From: Perca fluviatilis
Taxonomy: Eukaryota; Chordata; Actinopteri; Perciformes; Percidae
Assembly (NCBI RefSeq): GCF_010015445.1
Contig: NC_053122.1
Location: forward strand, 35,973,513 to 36,037,512
Direction of reading: 5' to 3'
Length of the DNA: 64,000 nucleotides
Notes under the pieces: generated by a model
What the model saw: the letters and a program-made list of their open reading frames with translations, nothing else
Database searches by the model: none
What the model was told of the DNA's origin: nothing
Position numbers and translations under genes: made by a program
Shown: positions 34,901-45,194 of the stretch, in pieces
How the letters are laid out: each line of letters begins with the position of its first letter
How positions within the stretch are numbered: the first letter of the stretch is position 1

Positions 34901-35540
34901 CCCTGAACAAGAGGTCTGGAGACCTGCAGTGGAGGATCCTCCACGGGGCTCTGGCCGTGAATGTGTTTCTGTCTAAGATTAATCCCACCGTGTCCTCCAC
35001 GTGTCCTTTCTGTCTCCACCCTGAGACTATCACCCATTGTTACCTGGACTGTCACAGACTGAAACCTCTTTTTAACATTTTAGAAACTGTGTTTTTAGAC
35101 TGGGGAGGTTTTTACAGAGACGGCTTTTATTTTTGGTGCTGGCTACAGAAAGGAAAATGCAAAAAAGTGGCAAACGTTGAATTTTCTTGTGGGTCAGGCC
35201 AAAATGTCAATTTATAAAAGCAGGAAAAACCAAATAGAAAATGTGTGTGGACAAGAGCTGACGAAGCTGTACGTGTCTCTGGTGAAAGCCAGAGTGAGAG
35301 TGGACTTCAGGTTCCACTCTCTGATGAAGGACATGCAGCAGTTTTTAGACCAGTGGTGTTTCACCATGGCTCTGTGTTCTGTGCAGGACGATAAGCTCAT
35401 CTTTCATTCTGTGCTTCTATGAGATTATATATTTATTACATGTGGTTTTAATTTTTTTGTGCATTTGAAAACAATATGATGTTCTGGTAGAGGAAGAAAC
35501 GTCTTTCTGACAATAAAGGTTTTGTAAAAATCTAAAAAAA

Positions 35541-35606
35541 CTCTCTCTCTCTCTCCCCCTCTGTCTCTCTCTCTCTCTCTCTCTCCCTAACACACACACA
35601 CACACA
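35541..35606. repeat. (CT)n and (AC)n microsatellites
   Basis: A CT run at 35541-35585 and an AC run at 35590-35606 abut the 3' end of the Tx1 LINE. Confidence 0.95.
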
Positions 35607-35849
35607 AATGGTCTGGTTCTGGTGGTTGATGAACACAGATATGTGTTGATTAGCTCTCATAACGGGCAAGGTGGGTAACGCATTGTCATGAGTCCATGAG
35701 GCTAATGTCTGATTACTCCACATTGTCATTGTGATATTTTGTGATTACATTCTGATTCTGTCAGGTAAATACAGTAGTACACGTCTTCCTCTGATGTAGA
35801 AGTAGCCTACACTGTAAGTCAGTAGTAGCCTATACCAGACTGATCTCAT

Positions 35850-36455
35850 GAATTGGCGTATGTATGACACGCCAATTTGTATTCCGTTTTTGCGTGTTAT
35901 GAAGACGCATAATCGCATTTTTGCGTGTATATCAACGCAAATCGGCCGCCATTTGCCTATATTGCGAGTCCATTTCCGCCGTAGCGAGTGGTATAAAGGA
36001 AGGAGGTAGATTGGGGTGGCGGATGGGTAAAACACAGGACTTTCACCTGGGAGAGCCGGGTTTGCGCCTCGTGTGTGGCGATTTTTCGGCCGTTTTTTGT
36101 TTTTAATTTTTTGTTTTTAATAAGCCTTACCCAATGTTTCTTTCCTAAACCCAACCATTTGTTGTTGTCGTAAGCGTGTTTTAGTCGTTATTTTCCGTGT
36201 TTTTGTCACTGTTTTGTTACTAAAGCCTTTCCCTGTGTTCTTTTCCTAAACTCAACCATTTTTTTTTTTCTTGCCAGGCGTGTGACGTTGTTCTCGCGAT
36301 AGTACGTCGCGTTCTCGCGATAACGCGCAACGTGGTGGGTCTGTTTACATCAGCTGTTTCCAGCGTGTATCATACACGTGGATAGCTGAAAATGGCGTAA
36401 AATAACACGCCATTTGGCTTTATGAAAGTGGCGTATATATTTACGCAAAGTCATG
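35850..36455. mobile_element. Non-autonomous element related to family X
   Basis: It starts CTGATCTCATGAATTGGCGT and ends in a partly inverted GCGTATATATTTACGCAAAG / TCATGATGCC. The interior carries TTTCCTAAACCCAACC and GACTTTCACCTGGGAG blocks like those of the elements at 16372 and 20822. GCGTNNNNACGC-like palindromes lie near both ends. No coding capacity and no clear target duplication. Confidence 0.5.
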
Positions 36456-36569
36456 ATGCCATGTTGCCTATACAGTGGAGTTGCATATGAAGTGGTTTGG
36501 GGTCCTTCTGGAAGTAATTTTGGGATACAATTTGGTTTTGAAGAATTCTACAAGCAGCAATACCACAGG

Positions 36570-37375
36570 CCAAGCAGGGACGGACTGGGGCTAAAAAACA
36601 GCCCTGGACTTTCTCCCAAATAGGCACATCATCTGGCCATTCGCCACACCCCCACCCTCCACCTTGCCCCCCCCTCCTCCTCAATAGCTACAGACACAGA
36701 AATGGCACTGCCTAAGGAAAGCTCATTGTGGGACTGGCTCTAGTGGCTGTAATTCTGCACCAAGGCTGAATTTCGGGAAAGAGACTTCAGATACAGTATT
36801 AGGGGACCACTAAGGCCTACATAAAAGAGACTTCAGATACAGTATTAGGGGACCACTAAGGTCTATATAAAAGAGACTTCAGATACAGTATTAGGGGACC
36901 ACTAAGGTCTATATAAAAGAGACTTCAGATACAGTATTAGGGGACCACTAAGGTCTATATAAAAGAGACTACAGATACAGTATTAGGGGACCACTAAGGT
37001 CTATATAAAAGAGACTTCAGATACAGTATTAGGGGACCACTAAGGTCTATATAAAAGAGACTTCAGATACAGTATTAGGGGACCACTAAGGTCTATATAA
37101 AAGAGACTTCAGATACAGTATTAGGGGACCACTAAGGTCTATATAAAAGAGACTACAGATACAGTATTAGGGGACCACTAAGGTCTATATAAAAGAGACT
37201 ACAGATACAGTATTAGGGGACCACTGAGGTCTATATAAAAGAGACTTCAGATACAGTATTAGGGGACCACTAAGGCCTATATAAAAGAGACTTCAGATAC
37301 AGTATTAGGGGACCACTAAGGCCTATATAAAAGCATCCAAAGAGCATGTCATGGGACCTTTTAAATACATAAGTT
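36570..37375. mobile_element. hAT-like end plus 46-bp tandem array element
   Basis: AGCAGGGACGGACTGGGGCT at 36574 resembles a hAT terminus. GTCATGGGACCTTTTAA at 37349 looks like the right end of the repeat that carries the 46-bp array. The two ends may belong to different elements. Confidence 0.4.
36781..37333. repeat. 12 x 46-bp tandem repeat
   Basis: Twelve units start at 36781 and every 46 bp to 37287. Each reads GAGACTTCAGATACAGTATT, then GGGGACCACTAAGG and TATATAAAA. Units differ by one or two substitutions (GACTAC for GACTTC, GGCC for GGTC), so the array was homogenised recently. Confidence 0.97.
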
Positions 37376-37560
37376 AATGTGGATTTTTCCTTTGTGTGTG
37401 ATGTAGTGACATCTGAAATGTGTTTCAATTCCCTCCAAAGGAAACTGGTCAGGGATAACTTGCAGCTCTGCTCAGAAAAGAGCCTGCAGTTAGACCTGTG
37501 TGTAAGAGACTATTTGTGTGCATTTGCACATTTATGTGAATGTGCATGTATGTTTTCATA

Positions 37561-37564
<4 letters not shown>

Positions 37565-37595
<31 letters not shown>
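37565..37595. repeat. (GT)n microsatellite
   Basis: Pure GT run. Confidence 0.97.
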
Positions 37596-37596
<1 letters not shown>

Positions 37597-37609
37597 TACA
37601 CTGCTACGT

Positions 37610-39080
37610 ACATGAAGAGGTAAACACTTTGCCGGCGGAGTGGCCCTGAATGAGCAATCAGATGCTCACTCATCATTCAGAACACAGCGCAAATTCAACC
37701 CCGATGGGGGGGTGGAGCGATGGATGGACGGACACCCTTCCACTGTGATACCTTCACTGTGTCCAAGAAATAGCTGATACATTTAGATAGATTTAAGGGG
37801 ACATGTTCATGTTATTAGTTATAATGATGGAGCCAATACTGAGTATATAACAAGTAAATCACAGAATAGGCTTCAAGTAATATATAACACCGATTAAGAA
37901 ATGTCTTGATATATGGATAGAATGTTTTTTTCGTCCTTTTGCTCTAATCACTCAAAATTACTAATTTGACTCTGGATGTCAAGCTGAAGTTTGTTATATT
38001 CATTAAACCAAAACTACATGTAGTCAAATCGTAGGATGTATTTATTATTCCCAAAACAAAAAGTAAACTGATAATTGATCTTTACCAAATAATTCAAGTT
38101 TCTAGCAAACATTTTTTAATGGATATTCTGTTGTGATGTAGAGCATCCTGGGACATCCTGGCACTTCCCTGCACTCTCCCTGTCATCTTTTGTGCTGCAA
38201 CTATCTTCAACCTGAATAATAATGGTTTTAAAGACAGGTTATTAGCTATTATTGATATAATATGTGTTGCTTTGTGTTAAAGAATTAGCATTGAATAACC
38301 TATTTAATATTTTGTCAATGTTATATTACACTTTTGATTCATATTAAGTCTGTGAAATGATGAAAATGACTATAGGTCCTATAAATTTTGTCTGTGAAGC
38401 TTTCACAAACAACCCCCAGGTCTTTTCAGTTCCACAATAGTAAACATAAATATGAAAGACAAGGAAAATCTGCACTCTGATGGAAGACAGACAGAAAGTG
38501 CAAGCTAGGATTTTTTTGGTTAAACTTGTGGTTACATTTGGTGAATTATTTCGCCCCCTTCCCTGTTTGTTAGCACGTTTAGAGTGGTACCAATGCATGC
38601 CTGATGTTTTCCTGTTTAATTTAATACCATAGTCTTCATCCTAGCAGCAAAAGTGAGTTCACTACAACCTCTCATATACAACCAAGTGAAATCGCGGTCA
38701 ACCCGCGATTCATTTCTAACGCGTTTAATGTTTCAAATGAACCTAACAGAAATTATTTTTATTACAATTTTCATAATCATGATACACAGCCATGTTGATA
38801 GCTGACTATGCAATTCGCTAAGATAGGGATAAAGGCAGCCTTATTATAAAGTGCCCTGCTCCTGGCACTTACCAGTACCTCTTGCTGATGTGAAATGAAC
38901 TCTGCTGCCTGTCCCTCATCATGACCAGGCTGTGGATTGCTGATAGCCAGACTAGTAGGCCTACTCTTCTTCCTCAGTTTCTTTTACACGTAGCATATAC
39001 AGTAAGTGATCGTTTTAACGCCCCCTGCTGTTGGCTGTTAATATCGCTGTTAAATATTTATTAGACTTTTTTTTGTGCAG
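37610..39080. other. Unassigned stretch
   Basis: No coding motif, terminal repeat or RNA gene recognised. The small frames are AT-rich and random. Confidence 0.35.
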
Positions 39081-39084
39081 ACAG

Positions 39085-39190
39085 TCGTCGGTTTTAGGAT
39101 TAGGGACAGAATTAGGTTATGGTTAGGGTGACGGTAAGGGTTAAGGTTAGGCATTTAGTTGTGATGGTTAAGGTTAGGGTAAGGGGCTAG
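39085..39190. repeat. Degenerate GGTTAGGG/AAGGTTAGG block
   Basis: Short repeats of GGTTAGGGT, AAGGGTTAAGG and AAGGTTAGG precede ATGTCAATGACGGGTCCCCA and the GT run at 39241. The same order is common in dispersed fish repeats; it is interstitial and not telomeric. Confidence 0.7.
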
Positions 39191-39237
39191 GGAATGCATT
39201 ATGTCAATGACGGGTCCCCACAAAGATAGTGAAACGC

Positions 39238-39240
<3 letters not shown>

Positions 39241-39302
<62 letters not shown>
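39241..39302. repeat. (GT)n microsatellite
   Basis: Pure GT run of about 60 bp. Confidence 0.97.
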
Positions 39303-39304
<2 letters not shown>

Positions 39305-39309
39305 GTCCG

Positions 39310-40090
39310 TCCAGATAGCCGCCAGAAAAGAGAGGGTAATTATTATTAATTAATTTAATTATTAATTTAATTTATTATTATATTAATTGCTCGTCAGGAT
39401 AGTTTCTTTTTTCTGGAATGGTTAGGCCTGGACGTTAAAGAAACAAAATGTGCTTTTCTGTACAAGAGGAGGATTGGAGGGAATCAGTGATACTGTTTCA
39501 AATCTGACAAATATCCAGTGTTCACAGTACAGTCCTTCCAGAAAAACGCAGAGTTTTTTTGTGATTGTTGCGGGCAAAAATCCTTGATTATGTGGCACGT
39601 TTACTTAAAAGATGCGATGGAATATGCGGGATATTTATGCAATTTTATGAGAGAAAAAAAAGTGATTCCCCCAACACCCTGCTTTTCGATGATGATCATG
39701 TCACGTAATCACGTCACTTCATAACGTTGCCATGGCAACAGGGGGAAATGGCTGCTCCTGTGTGAAGTAAACGCAACATTTTTCAACTTTCTGCTAAGAT
39801 ATATGTGACTTTTTTTGTCTACGTGATACGCAGGTGTACGCAGTATACCCACTAAGAAATCTCCAGGATTTCCATATACCCTCTTAAAAAGGCCCAATTA
39901 CACGCAACAACATATTTTCCGTTAGATTTTTGACATATTTTGAATTGGCATGTGGTTTTTTTTCTTTGCTTAGGCTAAATAAAAGGTATTTCAGCTGTGA
40001 ATTGGTACATCAAAGTGTATCAAAAACACTCAAAATTTCCCTGGGGGAGAACACCCAGACCCCACCCCCCCCGCAAAGTCCCATTCTGGC
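39310..40090. other. Unassigned, probably decayed repeat
   Basis: An AT-rich start is followed by a stretch with GATTGTTGCGGGCAAAAATC that looks like a dispersed repeat interior. No border was found. If the old element of 40-51 kb is complete, its missing 3' terminus should lie here or in the next few hundred bases. Confidence 0.3.
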
Positions 40091-40806
40091 CCATACATAT
40101 ATATGATCAGTCCTCCTCAGCCAGGTTCTCCCAAAACTGACGGCGGTTGAGGGGCATCATTGGGCAGAGTTTGGAAGGGATGTCCAACTTCTTCTCCTTT
40201 TCTATCCCCTTGTCTCCAGAGTCACCTAGAGTAAACCAGAATTTAAATTTCACTGCAAGTTATACACCGTTTATAACTCTGTATGTGACAAATAATCACA
40301 TGCTAACTATCATTTTACTCTTACTCTCATTCTCTCTTACCTTCTTCATGAGGAAGTCCAATTTTGTGAACTCCTCTTCATCATGTGAGAGTTTGAAGAA
40401 CATCTCTCTTGACCCCCCTCCTCAGCTGAATAACAGCCATGGCAGACAGATTTGGTGCCTTCTTTAGTTTAGCCAGTGAGTGGCCAGGCCCTCCATGCCA
40501 GGATGTGTCTACTCTGCACCTCCACCACGTCGACTTTCCCAGAATTGGAGCAGGTGATGACGTTCTTAAAATCTTCAAAATCCAGGACAGCGCCTCCAGG
40601 CCGCTTCCTCATCTCTTTCTCCACGCCATGGTGGAAACTGTCTGCGCTCATGAAGGTGTGGCCTGGTTCAAAGTACTTTAAAGTTACATCCTCAAGTGGG
40701 GTCATAGCGACAGTGACTAAAGTAGTAAGGAGGCACCAGTTCTTGTTCTGTGCAGTGCAGTTGTCAACCCAGTAAATGATACGTTTCACATCCCGCTCCT
40801 GATTAA

Positions 40807-41185
40807 TAGGGGCGGGAATCAGCAGAGGCCTCACGATACGATATCATCACGATACTTATGTCACGATACGATATTATTGCGATTTTAAACATATTCTGCG
40901 ATATATTGCAATGTATTACCTTTTTTCCAACTTCAAATTCTTCCCTGTTTCAAATGATGTCCCCAAAGCAAAATTTTGTCAACATCTGTTTTATCTAAAA
41001 AGATACATTTCTCTGTTTGCTCATCTCACTTCAATTGTATTGGTGCAAAATGGGATTGTCAAGCAGACAAACTGACCGACGCATATATAATAATAGATCG
41101 CTACTTGGCGTCTGTGTATTGATACAGTATTGCCACGAAAAATATTGCGATACTATGCTGTATCGATTTTTTTCCCCCATCCCTA
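40807..41185. mobile_element. hAT MITE, 379 bp, with 8-bp duplication
   Basis: CTGATTAA stands on both sides (40799-40806 and 41186-41193). The ends are TAGGGGCGGGAATCAG and, inverted, TAGGGATGGGGGAAA. The interior is rich in CACGATACGATA repeats. The 8-bp duplication and TAGGG ends fit hAT. It splits the old putative transposase between TALNQ and ERDVKR. Confidence 0.9.
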
Positions 41186-42354
41186 CTGATTAAGTGCTGT
41201 TAAAAAAGCTGAAGCCACTTCCTCTGCCTTTATCCAGCAATGCCTTCGTGCCATATTACTGAAAGGCTGTTCTTCTTGGAAGATTACTTTTTCCTCCACA
41301 CTGGCGAAGGTTTCGTGGAAGGTTTCGTCTTCACCTCAGGCATTCGGGGCAGCATTATGACTTTCTGGAGGTCAACACTGCAGATTGAGAGGTCATCAAG
41401 CTCGTGCCTTTCTGCATCCAACCTGTACTGCCCTACAAAGCAAAAAGGCAGTAACTACGCAGAGTGCAGAACTGAGAAAAATGACTTTAAAGTTATCCTG
41501 TCATCCAGCTAAGTAGTTGTAGGTAGATTATTGGACATGTGGCTGTTTTTGTTACTTTATATTAGCTTATTCTTTGTATATATCAATCCTCATATTTAAT
41601 TTGATATTTTACCCCTATTTTGCAGTTACTGTATTCTTGCTTTGCATTACTTACCAAAAACGTGGCACCATACCAAGGAAAAAGGCAGTAACTACAGATT
41701 CTCCAAAAACTATTTTGCCACAAGTTGGGCCCTGGGTGTGTTAGATACACTGTATTTGAAATAATTGGAACCATTTGTTTTCCTGAACATGGATATACCA
41801 AAACCAAAACTAATTTGACCATTTTAGGTCAATATTTTCCACCCGGAAGCTGTTCTGGTGCTGAAACGGCTGCTTAAAGTCTCACATTGCTAAGCTGTAT
41901 CAAGGCCCAAATGGGGACAATTTATTTTGAATAGGACGACATTATTATGTGTGAGTATTAGATTAATGTGTGTCTGGGGGTGTTTCTGTATCTGTAATGT
42001 AGTATCTGCTATATTCAAAACAACTTTTCTTTGGAGCAATATAGTAATAATAAGTTAAACTCCAATTCAACATGAGCATCAAGTGTTTCTAAGGCTTTTC
42101 AAACTCTTATGATGATAACTAAGATAAACAAGTTGATGATTTTATATGGTGCAGTATCTGTTTCAGTAGGTTTATAAACACAAAGTACTGAATGAAATGA
42201 ATACATGGGACAGATATTTCAAATTAGTAAACATACATTTAATAATAGATTGTATATAGATTATATATATAAATATATATATAAATAAAATAATGATAAT
42301 AATAATAAAAATAATTGATGATGTTATGCTAAGGCTAGCATAGCACACAAGCCA

Positions 42355-42612
42355 TCTCTACCGAGCCGTATCTCTCCAGTGCCACATCCCTGATTTGGAA
42401 ATACAACTCGCTGGAAATCGCTATGTTCGTGACTGCTGTGTTTTGATTATCACTGAAACCTGGCTTCACCTGGGGATACCTGATGCTAGCATGTAGCTAG
42501 CAGGCCGCATTCTGCTACGCTGGGACAGGACTGAGGACTCCGGTAAGAGCAGAGGAGGGGGGCTCTGTATGTACGTGCATGAGAACTGGTGTAATAACGG
42601 GACAATTAATTG
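42355..42612 (+). pseudogene. LINE endonuclease fragment
   Basis: The plus strand reads QLAGNRYVRDCCVLIITETW then LHLGIPDAS, RILLRWDRTEDSGKSRGGGL and CMYVHENWCNNGTI. This is the APE endonuclease of jockey-superfamily (CR1/L2/Rex1-like) fish LINEs, with the catalytic Glu in TETW. One stop follows DASM. It is cut off at 42633 where the hAT element starts. Confidence 0.75.
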
Positions 42613-43541
42613 ATGAACACCACATTTCATATGGTTATTACTAGGGCTGTCAAACAATTAATTTTTTTAATCGCGATTATTCTCCAAATTTCTATAGTTA
42701 AACACAATTAATCGCATGTTTTATCACATGAATAAAATTCTATTATTTTGCATTTCAGAACAGTTTTTAAGTAAATATTAACAATGGAAAGCCATTCTTA
42801 CCAGTGTATCTTAAGTGGGAATCAAATGAATGCAAAGAAAGGTACTTTATGAACTTGACTTTAAGATTTGTAATTGTTTATTTATTTACTGTAAACAAAA
42901 GAAACGTGTGAATCTGTCATTATTGCACAATTCCTACAAGTACCTAACCTAACTGAGATGTAACACTAACACTTTGCTTATACAGTACAAACAAAATGGT
43001 CCAAAAACCAGATGCCACAGCAGGACATTTGTAACCTTATGTTTACGTTTTATGTTAAGGAATGTAACAATTCTCCTGGACAGAAAAGGGGGTGAACAAT
43101 GTCCCAAATGACAAAAACAGTAAAAAAAAAAAAAACGATACAAACAACACAGTCCTAAAACCGTATGCTGATATACACATAGTCAACATAGTGTGCAGTA
43201 ACTCCTAAATAATTTTGATTACTCACTGACGTCCAGTGATCACCGGTTAATGAGACAGCGTTTACAGCACCTTGCAGCAGTCCCAGTTGGACTGCTTTCT
43301 CCGTGTCATACAGGCTGTGTATGTTGTCCCCTTTGAAAACTTTTTAAAAGTAAACTTTCCATTCAGAATCTTATTGGCATCCATTTTGGCATCTCACGCT
43401 CGCCATCGACTTAAAACGTAACATTAGCCTACTACTCTTTGGCCGGCTCGCGAGTCCAAACAAGTGCATGCAGCGTGCCTGTTGTTTTGTTTCCGGTCTA
43501 GCTAGATCTGGTGTGGTGTTGTAGTTTTTCTAATGGTACTA

Positions 43542-45054
43542 CAGTGAGGAAAATAAGTATTTGAACACCCTGCTATTTTGCAAGTTCTCCCACTTAGAAA
43601 TCATGGAGGGGTCTGAAATTGTCATCGTAGGTGCATGTCCACTGTGAGAGACATAATCTAAAAAAATAAAAATCACAATGTATGATTTTTTTACTATTTG
43701 TATGATACAGCTGCAAATAAGTATTTGAACACCTGAGAAAATCAATGTTAATATTTGGTACAGTAGCCTTTGTTTGCAATTACAGAGGTCAAATGTTTCC
43801 TGTAGTTTTTCACCAGGTTTGCCACCACGGAGTTTGAGCTACCTCCAAAGATTCTCTATTGGGTTTAGGTCTGGAGACTGGCTAGGCCACACCAGAACCT
43901 TGGTATGCTTCTTACAGAGCCACTCCTTGGTTATCCTGGCTGTGTGCTTCGGGCCATTGTCATGTTGGAAGACCCAGCCTCGACCCATCTTCAATGCTCT
44001 AACTGAGGGAAGGAGGTTGTTCCCCAAAATCTCGCAATACATGGCCCCGGTCATCCTCTCCTTAATACAGTGCAGTCGCTCTGTCCCATGTGCAGAAAAA
44101 CACCCCCAAAGCATGATGCTACCACCCCCATGCTTCACAGTAGGGATGGTGTTCTTGGGATGGTACTCATCATTCTTCTTCCTCCAAACACGGTTAGTGG
44201 AATTATGACCAAAAAATTCTATTTTGGTCTCATCTGACCACATGACTTTCTCCCATGACTCCTCTGGATCATCCAAATGGTCATTGGCAAACTTAAGACG
44301 GGCCTTGACGTGCTGGTTTAAGCAGGGGAACCTTCCGTGCCATGCATGATTTCAAACCATGGCGTCTTAGTGTATTACCAACAGTAACCTTGGAAACGGT
44401 GGTCCCAGCTCTTTTCAGGTCATTGACCAGCTCCTCCCGTGTAGTCTTGGGCTGATTTCTCACCTTTCTTAGGATCATTGAGATCCCACGAGGTGAGATC
44501 TTGCATGGAGCCCCAGTCCGAGGGAGATTGACAGTCATGTTTAGCTTCTTCCATTTTCTAATGATTGCTCCAACAGTGGACCTTTTTTCACCAAGCTGCT
44601 TGGCAATTTCCCCGTAGCCCTTTCCAGCCTTGTGGAGGTGTACAATTTTGTCTCTAGTGTCTTTGGACAGCTCTTTGGTCTTGGCCATGTTAGTAGTTGG
44701 ATTTTTACTGATTGTATGGGGTGGACAGGTGTCTTTATGCAGCTAACAACCTCAAACAGGTGCATCTAATTTAGGATAATGAATGGAGTGGAGGTGGACA
44801 TTTTAAAGGCAGACTAACAGGTCTTTGAGGGTCAGAATTGTAGCTGATAGACAGGTGTTCAAATACTTATTTGCAGCTGTATTATACAAATAAATAGTTA
44901 AAAAATCATACATTGTGATTTCTGGATTTTTTTTTTAGATGATGTCTCTCACAGTGGACATGCACCTACGATGACAATTTCAGACCCCTCCATGATTTCC
45001 AAGTGGGAGAACTTGCAAAATAGCAGGGTGTTCAAATACTTATTTTCCTCACTG
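43542..45054 (-). mobile_element. Tc1/mariner element, 1,513 bp
   Basis: Long inverted ends start CAGTGAGGAAAATAAGTATT and are flanked by TA (43540-43541 and 45055-45056). The arms are about 200 bp with TCATCGTAGGTGCATGTCCA inside, as in fish Tc1 elements with long terminal repeats. It is nested in the hAT element at 42642-45193. Confidence 0.97.
43762..44688 (-). pseudogene. Tc1 transposase, frameshifted and internally deleted
   Basis: [20 protein letters not shown] starts a paired-type helix-turn-helix domain with a second HTH ([12 protein letters not shown]). After a frameshift near 44320 the DDE domain follows: [12 protein letters not shown] (D1), [14 protein letters not shown] (D2) and [12 protein letters not shown] (E). 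After this a stop and a deletion remove about 30 residues before the normal end VANLVKNYRKHLTSVI to KGYCTKY. Intact relatives are about 340 residues. All three catalytic acidic residues are present, but the frame is broken. Confidence 0.95.
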
Positions 45055-45194
45055 TAGTTGTTGCAATAGCAGGTGAAAAAAACTACAAAGTTTGCTAGGC
45101 CAAAAAGAACATCAATCTCACAATAAAAAAATGTACGCCGTTAAAATGGGTTTGCGTTAACACCGTTAATAATGCGTTTAACTGACAGCACTAG

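Larger units (their letters stand above)
26280..35422 (+). pseudogene. Tx1-type LINE ORF2, split by two insertions
   Basis: The APE endonuclease starts FKISTLNINGGRDVKKRACL. It is cut by a 31-bp L2 tail (26359-26389), resumes LKGVNIAMLQETHSDT and ISGGVAILFARNF, and is cut again by the element at 26635-32077. It continues NVYAPNSGPARVLFLDEL, FLGGDFNCTRDD and ARLDRFYCFKHQFNVFKGC. The RT region has MHGGKAPGIDGLPPEFY, KMLSKVLASRLKLVLDR and DQEKAFDRVEHHYLW (motif A). The stretch that should hold motif C is replaced at about 33640-34000 by unrelated sequence. The C-terminus resumes MSYRGRVLIINNLVASSLWH and PFCLHPETITHCYLDCHRL, ending near 35422. An AATAAAG signal at 35513 and an A-rich end at 35540 close the element. 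It is inactive, but it serves as a ruler for the insertions. Confidence 0.88.
42642..45193. mobile_element. hAT element, 2.55 kb, 8-bp duplication GTTATTAC
   Basis: GTTATTAC flanks both sides (42634-42641 and 45194-45201). The ends are TAGGGCTGTCAAACAATTAA and, inverted, TAGTGCTGTCAGTTAAACGC. It landed at the stop codon of the gene in the 6.1-kb element (GAGGAG TAATAAC read on the minus strand). Without the Tc1 element it would be about 1.04 kb and noncoding, so it is non-autonomous. Confidence 0.92.

Noticed and set aside
36781..37333. CRISPR-like array
   Set aside because: Tandem 46-bp units with no spacers, in a eukaryotic genome.
39085..39190. TTAGGG-like block as telomere remnant or chromosome fusion point
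   Set aside because: Units are irregular and in the order seen in a common dispersed repeat before a GT run.
40147..40467. 106-residue plus-strand frame
   Set aside because: Overlaps the minus-strand C-terminal part of the old transposon gene; no motif of its own.
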